Origin: an uncultured Rhodospirillales bacterium
Lineage (GTDB): Bacteria; Pseudomonadota; Alphaproteobacteria; Acetobacterales; Acetobacteraceae
Reading direction: 5' to 3'
NCBI GenBank assembly: GCA_903928045.1
Contig: CAIYPH010000712.1
Location: 1-5,544 of the forward strand
DNA: 5,544 bases
Shown here: positions 1 through 4,764 of the stretch, in pieces
Layout: every line of letters begins with the position of its first letter
Numbering within the stretch: position 1 is the stretch's first letter
Position numbers and translations under genes: made by a program
Notes under the pieces: model-generated
The model's database searches: none
Told to the model about the DNA's origin: nothing
The model's input: the letters and a program-made list of their open reading frames with translations, nothing else

Positions 1-125
1 AAGCGCTTCTTTTTGAAAAAAGAAGCAAAAACTTTCTATCCGTTGGCTTCGCCCCTCTCCCCGGGCAACTCGGTGCGAACGGATGAAAGTTTTTTGGTTC
101 TTTTTTTCAAAAAAGAACCGCTTCC
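1..125. repeat. Structured inverted-arm repeat, copy 1 (left edge probably clipped)
   Basis: This A/T-rich block in a GC-rich setting recurs at 2778-2907. It has three potential hairpins. The first, at 5-26, pairs GCTTCTTTTT with AAAAAGAAGC. The central stem pairs 27-36 with 85-94 and 38-44 with 78-84, with T37 bulged and a GC-rich loop containing CCCGGG. The third, at 96-119, pairs GGTTCTTTTTT with its complement. The outer end reads GCTTCC at 120-125. Its inverse GGAAGC probably begins two bases before the window, since base 1 starts AAGC. Bases 5-35 and 86-125 are identical to the second copy. No coding content is credible: translations give only Lys/Phe-rich low-complexity peptides. It may be a MITE-like or REP-like non-coding element. 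I infer that such repeats are common in Acetobacteraceae, but this was not checked. Confidence 0.8.
27..95. terminator. Possible bidirectional intrinsic terminator in repeat copy 1
   Basis: An A-run (27-31) leads into ACTTTC and ATCCGTT, and the matching AACGGAT and GAAAG are followed by six T (90-95). The stem-loop plus T-run resembles a rho-independent terminator readable from either strand. It lies upstream of the binding-protein gene, so it could end transcription arriving from a gene left of the window. Against this, the loop is long (about 33 bases), there is a bulged T37, and much of the T-run is paired with the A-run. Function is inferred only. Confidence 0.3.
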
Positions 126-203
126 TTCCCTTCGTCCGATTGCCTCGCATCCTCGCCGCTCGAGCCTAGCCGCCACCCCAGGGCTGCGGCTATGCTTAAG
201 CGG

Positions 204-212
204 AAGGGGGAG
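204..212 (+). promoter_or_regulatory. Ribosome binding site of the solute-binding protein gene
   Basis: The purine tract AAGGGGGAG lies directly before two consecutive ATG codons at 216 and 219. GGGGG at 206-210 is 5 bases from the first ATG, and GGAG at 209-212 is 6 bases from the second. This favours a start at 216 or 219 over the in-frame ATG at 192, which lies upstream of this tract and would add a charged LKRKGER stretch before the signal peptide. Confidence 0.7.
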
Positions 213-215
213 CGG

Positions 216-1781
216 ATGATGTTCAAGGCTTTGGCTGGCGCGGGAATGGCGCTGCTGCTCGGCACGTCGGTGGCAGCGGCGCAATCGGTGACGATGGCGA
301 TGTCCTCGGCGCCCACCAGCGTCGATCCGCACTACCATACCTTCGCGCCGAACGAGACGCTTGACGCCCATATCTATGATCGCCTCATCGAGCGCGATCC
401 GCTGAACAACCTCATCCCCGGCCTCGCGCTGTCCTGGAAGCTGATCGATGACAGCACCTGGGAGGTGAAGCTGCGCCAGGGCGTGAAGTTCCATGACGGC
501 TCGGAGTTCACGGCGGCCGACGTCGCCTACACTTTCGCCCGCGTGCCCAAGGTGGTGAATTCGCCCGGCAGTTTCTCGATCTACACGAAATCCGTCGTCG
601 CGATGGAAACGCCCGATCCCTACACGGTGCGGATGAAGACAGCCGGCATCTACCCGCTGCTCCCGGTCGATCTCACCAACGTGTTCATCATCCCCAAGGG
701 CCTCGGCCCCAACCCCGCGACCGAGGACTTCAACAGCGGCAAGAACACCGCCGGCACCGGCGCGTTCCGCATGGTGGCATACAAGCCGGGCGAGCGCATC
801 GAGCTTGAGCGCAATGACGCGTGGTGGGGGCCGAAACCTCACTGGCAGCATTTGACCCTGCGCATCATCCCCAATGACGGTGCCCGCACCGCGGCCTTGC
901 TGGCCGGCGACGTGCAACTGGTCGAGTTCGTCCCCACCGCCGACGTCGCACGGCTACGGGCCGACAAGCGGGTGGCGCTGTCGGAAATCGCCTCGCTCCG
1001 GTTGATCTATCTGTGGCTCGACCGTTCCCGCAGCGGCCCGACCCCCTTCGTGACCGGCCCCAACGGCGAGACATTGGCGAGCAACCCCCTCAACGACAAG
1101 CGCGTTCGCCAGGCCCTGACAATGGCGATCAACCGCCCGGCCATCGTCGAGCGGGTCATGGAGGGCGCGGCCTATCCGATCGGCCAGTTCGTCGACAAAG
1201 GCAGCTGGGGCCATGTGCCCGGGCTCAACCCGCCATCCACCGACGTGGCGAAGGCCAAGGCGCTGCTGGCCGCGGCCGGCTTCCCCCAGGGGTTCCGTAT
1301 CACCCTGCACGGGCCGAATGATCGCTACGTGAATGACGGCAAGATCATCCAGGCGGTCGGCCAGATGTGGTCGCGCATCGGCGTGCAAACCACGGTGGAT
1401 GCGATCACCTGGCCGAACTACGTCAGCCGTGCCTCCCGGCAGGAATTCTCGGCCTATCTGGTCGGCTGGAGCTTCGGCGAGGCGACCAACCCGCTGCGTG
1501 CGCTGGTCTACACCTACGCGCCCTCCAAAGGCTGGGGCGCGGTGAACCGTGCCCGCTACAGCAACCCCAGCTTCGACGGCCTGGTCGACCGGATGATGAC
1601 CACCGCCGACGACGCCGCCCGCGAAGCGCTGGTGCGTGAGGCGACCAGCCTGGCGATGGAGGACGTCGCGCTGATCCCGCTGCATTTGCAGAAGAACATC
1701 TGGGCGATGCGTGCCGGGCTGTCCTTCGTCGCCCGCGCCGATGAAGAGACCCGTGTGATGGAGCTGCGGCCCGTTCCATGA
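216..1781 (+). CDS. Periplasmic solute-binding protein, family 5 (DppA-like), of an ABC importer
   Basis: This 521-residue protein should bind the transported solute in the periplasm and deliver it to the permeases encoded next. It begins with a signal peptide: MMFK, a hydrophobic stretch (residues 5-21), and a likely cleavage after VAAA (residue 22) before Gln23. No cysteine follows, so it is not a lipoprotein. Family 5 hallmarks are visible: SVDPHYHT near residue 35, IYDRLIERD near 53, LIPGLALSW at 66-74, and FHDGSEFTAADV at 92-103. The last is the family signature. Length matches DppA-class proteins (about 500-540). ATG 216 or 219 is preferred because a strong Shine-Dalgarno tract precedes them. 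The ligand is not predictable: family 5 members bind di- and oligopeptides, nickel chelates, opines, glutathione or sugars. The five-gene context indicates a dedicated importer. Confidence 0.95.
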   Translation: MMFKALAGAGMALLLGTSVAAAQSVTMAMSSAPTSVDPHYHTFAPNETLDAHIYDRLIERDPLNNLIPGLALSWKLIDDSTWEVKLRQGVKFHDGSEFTAADVAYTFARVPKVVNSPGSFSIYTKSVVAMETPDPYTVRMKTAGIYPLLPVDLTNVFIIPKGLGPNPATEDFNSGKNTAGTGAFRMVAYKPGERIELERNDAWWGPKPHWQHLTLRIIPNDGARTAALLAGDVQLVEFVPTADVARLRADKRVALSEIASLRLIYLWLDRSRSGPTPFVTGPNGETLASNPLNDKRVRQALTMAINRPAIVERVMEGAAYPIGQFVDKGSWGHVPGLNPPSTDVAKAKALLAAAGFPQGFRITLHGPNDRYVNDGKIIQAVGQMWSRIGVQTTVDAITWPNYVSRASRQEFSAYLVGWSFGEATNPLRALVYTYAPSKGWGAVNRARYSNPSFDGLVDRMMTTADDAAREALVREATSLAMEDVALIPLHLQKNIWAMRAGLSFVARADEETRVMELRPVP

Positions 1782-1791
1782 GTGATCGCGC

Positions 1792-2766
1792 ATGACGACC
1801 TGGATTTTCCGCCGCCTCATCCAGGCGGTCTTCGTGGTGCTGGCGATGACGGTGATCGTGTTCATCGGCGTCAACGTCATCGGCGACCCCGTGGAGATCC
1901 TGATCTCACCCCAGGCCGACCAGGCGGAGCGGGCGCGCGCGGTGATCGCGCTCGGGCTCGACCGGCCGCTCTGGGAGCAGTACGGGCGCTTCCTGTGGAA
2001 CGCCGTGCAGGGCGATCTCGGCAAGAGCTTCGTGTTCAACGAGCCGGCGCTGCGGCTGATCGCCCAGCGCATGCCGGCGACGATGGAACTCGCGGTCACC
2101 GCGGTGCTGCTGTCGATCGTGCTCGGCATCCCGCTCGGCCTCTATGCCGGGCTGCGGCCGAACAGCTTCGCCGGGCGCTCCATCATGGCCGGCTCGATTT
2201 TCGGCTTCTCGCTGCCCTCCTTCTGGGTCGGGCTGATGCTGATCATGGTCTTCGCGGTGCAGCTGGGCTGGCTGCCCTCCACCGGGCGCGGCCAGACCGC
2301 CACGCTGTTCGGGGTGCAATGGTCCTTCCTCACGCGGGACGGGCTGGCCCATATGCTGATGCCCGCGCTGAACCTCTCGCTCGGTAATATCGCCCTCGTG
2401 CTGCGCCTTACCCGCGCCGGGGTGCGCGAGAACATGCCGATGGACTACGTGAAATTCGCCCGCGCCAAGGGGATCTCACCGGTGCGGGTGGTGTTCGTGC
2501 ATGTGATGAAGAACATCACCATCCCCATCGTCACCGTGATCGGCCTCGAATTCGGTAGTACGGTGGCCTTTGCGGTGGTGACCGAGAGCGTGTTCGCCTG
2601 GCCGGGCATGGGTAAGCTGATCATCGACAGCATCAACGTGCTCGATCGCCCGGTGATCGTCGCCTATCTGATGATGATCGTCTTCCTGTTCATCACCATC
2701 AATTTGCTCGTCGACCTGCTGTACACCGTGCTCGATCCGCGCGTTCGGTTGGAGAGCCGGGAATGA
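1792..2766 (+). CDS. ABC transporter permease, DppB-like inner-membrane subunit
   Basis: This 324-residue polytopic protein should form half of the translocation channel with the permease encoded downstream. Hydrophobic segments lie near residues 10-30, 98-120, 131-156, 186-205, 242-265 and 286-312, the usual six-helix DppB plan. The first is followed by GDPVE, typical of the family. The cytoplasmic EAA-type loop that docks on an ATPase is DYVKFARAKGISPVRVVF (218-235). The conserved WPGMGKL is at 270-276, and the C-terminus ends in the typical VLDPRVR. ATG 1792 lies 10 bases after the binding-protein stop. No clear Shine-Dalgarno is seen, so expression probably depends on translation of the preceding gene. 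Length is normal for the family (about 310-340) and no defect is visible. Confidence 0.96.
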   Translation: MTTWIFRRLIQAVFVVLAMTVIVFIGVNVIGDPVEILISPQADQAERARAVIALGLDRPLWEQYGRFLWNAVQGDLGKSFVFNEPALRLIAQRMPATMELAVTAVLLSIVLGIPLGLYAGLRPNSFAGRSIMAGSIFGFSLPSFWVGLMLIMVFAVQLGWLPSTGRGQTATLFGVQWSFLTRDGLAHMLMPALNLSLGNIALVLRLTRAGVRENMPMDYVKFARAKGISPVRVVFVHVMKNITIPIVTVIGLEFGSTVAFAVVTESVFAWPGMGKLIIDSINVLDRPVIVAYLMMIVFLFITINLLVDLLYTVLDPRVRLESRE

Positions 2767-2912
2767 GTGGGAGTGAAGGAAGCAAGGGCTTCTTTTTGAA
2801 AAAAGAAGCAAAAACTTTTCATCCGTTTGGCATGCCGCCTCCCGGGAGGGCGCGAAGCAAACGGATAAAAGTTTTTTGGTTCTTTTTTTCAAAAAAGAAC
2901 CGCTTCCAATGA
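2763..2912 (+). CDS. Possible 49-codon bridging reading frame through the repeat
   Basis: An open frame starts at ATG 2763, which overlaps the stop of the DppB-like gene as ATGA. It crosses the whole repeat without a stop and ends at TGA 2910-2912, which overlaps the ATG of the DppC-like gene, again as ATGA. The product would be basic and Phe/Lys-rich, beginning MSGSEGSKGFFLKKEAK. It resembles no protein family I recognise. Its likely value, if any, is to carry ribosomes from one permease gene to the next rather than to make a functional peptide. The A/T-rich arms make chance openness plausible, and no independent Shine-Dalgarno was identified beyond GGGA at 2759-2762. Confidence 0.25.
   Translation: MSGSEGSKGFFLKKEAKTFHPFGMPPPGRARSKRIKVFWFFFSKKNRFQ
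2774..2782 (+). repeat. 9-bp direct repeat TGAAGGAAG, left copy
   Basis: TGAAGGAAG occurs here and again at 2910-2918, on the two sides of repeat copy 2. It could be a target-site duplication from insertion. However, its GGAAG overlaps the element's own terminal GGAAGC, so the boundary is ambiguous and coincidence is possible. Confidence 0.4.
2778..2907. repeat. Structured inverted-arm repeat, copy 2, inside the operon
   Basis: This complete copy of 130 bp is bounded by GGAAGC (2778-2783) and GCTTCC (2902-2907). It has an outer palindrome at 2788-2809 (GCTTC/GAAGC ends) and another at 2878-2901 (GGTTC/GAACC ends). The central stem pairs 2815-2819 with 2867-2871 and 2821-2829 with 2858-2866, with C2820 bulged. 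The tip contains the 12-bp palindrome CCTCCCGGGAGG at 2838-2849. It shares 31 identical bases with copy 1 on the left (2788-2818) and 40 on the right (2868-2907), in the same orientation. The interior is diverged. It separates the DppB-like and DppC-like genes, which usually sit nearly adjacent. There is no transposase, so any mobility would need one supplied in trans. Confidence 0.85.
2810..2877. terminator. Possible intra-operon attenuator or bidirectional terminator in repeat copy 2
   Basis: An A-run (2810-2814) leads into a 14-pair stem (2815-2829 with 2858-2871, one bulge) followed by six T (2872-2877). The stem encloses the GC-rich palindrome 2838-2849. As RNA this could pause or terminate transcription between the permease genes, reducing expression of permease C and both ATPases, or it could act as a processing or stability hairpin. 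The T-run can itself pair with the A-run, and ribosomes crossing the bridging frame could melt the stem. Termination is therefore uncertain. Confidence 0.3.
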
Positions 2913-3787
2913 AGGAAGAAACCCCCTTCCGCCGCTTCGCGAGTGAATTCGCGGAGAGTCCGCTCGCCGTGCTCGGCCTGGTGATCGTGGTGATGGTCGC
3001 GGTGCTGGCGCTGGCTGCGCCCTTCATCACGCCGCAGAACCCCTACGACCTCGCCCAGCTCGACATCATGGATGGCCGCCTGGCGCCCGGATCCAAATCG
3101 GCGGACGGGCTGGTGTTCTGGCTCGGCACCGATGACCAGGGACGGGACATGCTGTCCGGCATCATCTACGGGCTGCGCATCTCGCTCGGCGTCGGCGTCG
3201 GCTCGGCGATCGTCGCCGGGGCGATCGGCTCCGCCCTTGGCCTCGCCGCCGCCTATTTCGGCGGCAAGGTGGAGACGGCGATCATGCGGCTGGTCGATCT
3301 CCAGCTCTCCTTCCCCGCCATCCTGGTGGCGCTGATGATCCTTGCCGTGCTGGGCAAGGGGGTGCTGAACGTGATGCTGGCGCTGGTGCTGGTGGAATGG
3401 GCGCGCTACGCCCGCACCGCCCGCGGCGCCGCCCTGGTGGAACGCCGGCGGGAATATATCGAGGCCGCCGAGTGCCTCGCGCTGCCGCGCTGGCGGCTGT
3501 TGGCCTTCCATCTACTGCCCAATTGCATGCCGCCGCTGATCGTCATCGGCACCATCCAGATCGCGCGGGCCATCACGCTGGAGGCCACCTTGTCCTTCCT
3601 CGGCCTCGGCGTGCCGATCACCGAGCCCTCGCTCGGGCTGCTGATCGCCAATGGCTACCAGTACATGCTGTCCGGCAAATACTGGATCAGCTTCTATCCC
3701 GGCATCGCCCTGCTGGTGACCATCATCGCCATCAACCTCGTCGGCGACCAGTTGCGCGACGTGCTGAACCCGAGGCTGAAGCGATGA
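2909..3787 (+). CDS. ABC transporter permease, DppC-like inner-membrane subunit
   Basis: This 292-residue protein is the second channel subunit. The N-terminus MKEETPFRRFASEFAESPLAVLG and first helix (about 19-40) fit the OppC/DppC N-terminal domain. The family signature WLGTDDQGRDMLSGIIYGLR is at 71-90. Further helices lie near 91-116, 134-166, 205-224 and 261-280. The EAA-type ATPase-docking loop YIEAAECLALPRWRLLAFHLLPN is at 183-205. LEATLSFLGLG (224-234) and LRDVLNPRL (282-290) are typical of the family. ATG 2909 is chosen because it opens the family-like N-terminus; upstream in-frame codons (a TTG at 2876) lie inside the repeat. The sequence just before this ATG lacks a Shine-Dalgarno, which is odd and may reflect repeat insertion. 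The stop overlaps the next start. Confidence 0.95.
   Translation: MKEETPFRRFASEFAESPLAVLGLVIVVMVAVLALAAPFITPQNPYDLAQLDIMDGRLAPGSKSADGLVFWLGTDDQGRDMLSGIIYGLRISLGVGVGSAIVAGAIGSALGLAAAYFGGKVETAIMRLVDLQLSFPAILVALMILAVLGKGVLNVMLALVLVEWARYARTARGAALVERRREYIEAAECLALPRWRLLAFHLLPNCMPPLIVIGTIQIARAITLEATLSFLGLGVPITEPSLGLLIANGYQYMLSGKYWISFYPGIALLVTIIAINLVGDQLRDVLNPRLKR
2910..2918 (+). repeat. 9-bp direct repeat TGAAGGAAG, right copy
   Basis: This is the partner of 2774-2782. It overlaps the first codons of the DppC-like gene: TG of the ATG, then AAG GAA G. If it is a target-site duplication, the ancestral start would have been GTG followed by the same codons. Confidence 0.4.
3772..3775 (+). promoter_or_regulatory. 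Ribosome binding site of the DppD-like ATPase gene
   Basis: GAGG lies 8 bases before ATG 3784, inside the end of the permease gene. With the ATGA overlap it fixes the start there and indicates translational coupling. Confidence 0.55.
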
Positions 3788-4764
3788 GCCGCACGCTGAC
3801 GGTTGAGGGTCTGGCGACCCATTTCCATACCCGCGCGGGGGTGGTGAAGGCGGTGGATGGCGTGTCCTTCCACGTCGATCGCGGCGAGGTGCTGGGCCTC
3901 GTCGGCGAATCCGGTTCGGGCAAGACGGTCACCGGCTTCTCGCTGATCGGCCTGGTGGAACCGCCCGGCCGCATCGCCGCCGGGCGCATCCTGTTCCATG
4001 GCCAGGACATCACCGCGTTGCCGGAGGAGGAGCTGCGCCAGCTGCGCGGCAACCGCATCGCGATGATTTTCCAGGACCCGATGATGACGCTCAATCCGGT
4101 CCTGCGCATCGACACCCAGATGATGGAGACCGTGCACGCCCACGCCAAGGTCTCCAACGCCGAGGCGCGCGCCCGCTCGCGCGACGCGCTGGGCATGGTT
4201 GGCATCCCCTCGCCGGAGGAGCGGCTTTCGGCCTATCCGCACCAGTTCTCCGGCGGCATGCGCCAGCGCGTGGCAATCGCCATCGCCTTGCTGCACCGGC
4301 CGGAGCTGATCATCGCCGACGAGCCGACGACCGCGCTCGACGTGACGATCCAGGCGCAGATCCTGGCCGAGGTGCAAAAGCTTGCCCGCGAGCACGGCAC
4401 CGCGCTGATCTGGATCACTCATGACCTCTCCGTCGTCGCCGGCCTCGCCGACCGGATCGCGGTGATGTATGCCGGCCGCATCGTGGAAACCGGCGCGGTG
4501 GTGGATGTGCTGGACGCGCCGATGCACCCCTATACCGCCGGGCTGATCGGCTCCGTGCCGTCGCGCAATAAGCGCGGCACGCGGCTGCGGCAGATACCGG
4601 GGATGACGCCGCAGCTGATCAACCTGCCGGCTGGCTGCGCCTTCCGCACCCGCTGCGCCAGCGCGACGGCGGAATGCGAGGCCGATCCGCCAGAATCGGC
4701 CCCGACCCCCGGCCGCATGCTGCGCTGCTTCCACCCGCTGACCGCGACCGCCGAGGCGTCATGA
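3784..4764 (+). CDS. ABC transporter ATPase, DppD-like, with C-terminal cysteine domain
   Basis: This 326-residue cytoplasmic ATPase should power import as a heterodimer with the ATPase encoded next. All nucleotide-binding motifs are intact: Walker A GESGSGKT (41-48), Q-loop Gln97 in IFQDP, signature SGGMRQR (156-162), Walker B LIIADE (175-180), D-loop TALD (183-186) and switch His213. After about residue 250 comes the oligopeptide-transporter C-terminal domain ([13 protein letters not shown] onward) with Cys285, Cys291, Cys298 and Cys315. This matches the four-cysteine pattern that, in related OppD/DppD proteins, is reported to hold a [4Fe-4S] cluster. The frame is open well upstream, but ATG 3784 is supported by GAGG 8 bases before it and by the 4-base overlap with the permease stop. 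Length equals typical DppD (about 327). Confidence 0.97.
   Translation: MSRTLTVEGLATHFHTRAGVVKAVDGVSFHVDRGEVLGLVGESGSGKTVTGFSLIGLVEPPGRIAAGRILFHGQDITALPEEELRQLRGNRIAMIFQDPMMTLNPVLRIDTQMMETVHAHAKVSNAEARARSRDALGMVGIPSPEERLSAYPHQFSGGMRQRVAIAIALLHRPELIIADEPTTALDVTIQAQILAEVQKLAREHGTALIWITHDLSVVAGLADRIAVMYAGRIVETGAVVDVLDAPMHPYTAGLIGSVPSRNKRGTRLRQIPGMTPQLINLPAGCAFRTRCASATAECEADPPESAPTPGRMLRCFHPLTATAEAS
4753..4756 (+). promoter_or_regulatory. Weak ribosome binding site of the DppF-like ATPase gene
   Basis: GAGG lies 4 bases before ATG 4761. That is closer than ideal, so coupling through the ATGA overlap probably contributes. Confidence 0.35.

Noticed and set aside
1..125. CRISPR array or phage attachment site
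   Set aside because: There are only two copies about 2.7 kb apart with inverted-arm structure. No spacer periodicity, tRNA or integrase is visible.
126..203. Sigma-70 type promoter upstream of the binding-protein gene
   Set aside because: TATGCT at 191-196 loosely resembles a -10 box but overlaps the leader just before the ribosome site and has no matching -35 element at the right spacing. TTGCCT at 140-145 has no good -10 partner. A promoter may lie upstream of the window or within the repeat.
192..215. Upstream ATG (192) as start of the binding protein
   Set aside because: The strong Shine-Dalgarno tract at 204-212 is downstream of it, and starting at 216 or 219 gives a standard signal peptide.
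13..219. 68-codon forward open frame over repeat copy 1
   Set aside because: It translates the hairpin arms and leader. Low-complexity Lys/Phe and Pro/Arg stretches and no ribosome site argue against a gene.
36..917. 293-codon reverse-strand open frame
   Set aside because: It lies opposite the binding-protein gene, whose product carries clear family motifs. The translation is Arg/His/Gly-rich with no recognisable domain, typical of antisense shadows in GC-rich genes.
954..2129. 391-codon reverse-strand open frame
   Set aside because: It spans parts of two well-supported forward genes, has low-complexity Arg-rich composition, and shows no motif.
3694..4734. 346-codon reverse-strand open frame
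   Set aside because: It is antisense to the DppD-like ATPase, whose motifs are intact. The His/Arg/Gly composition indicates a shadow.
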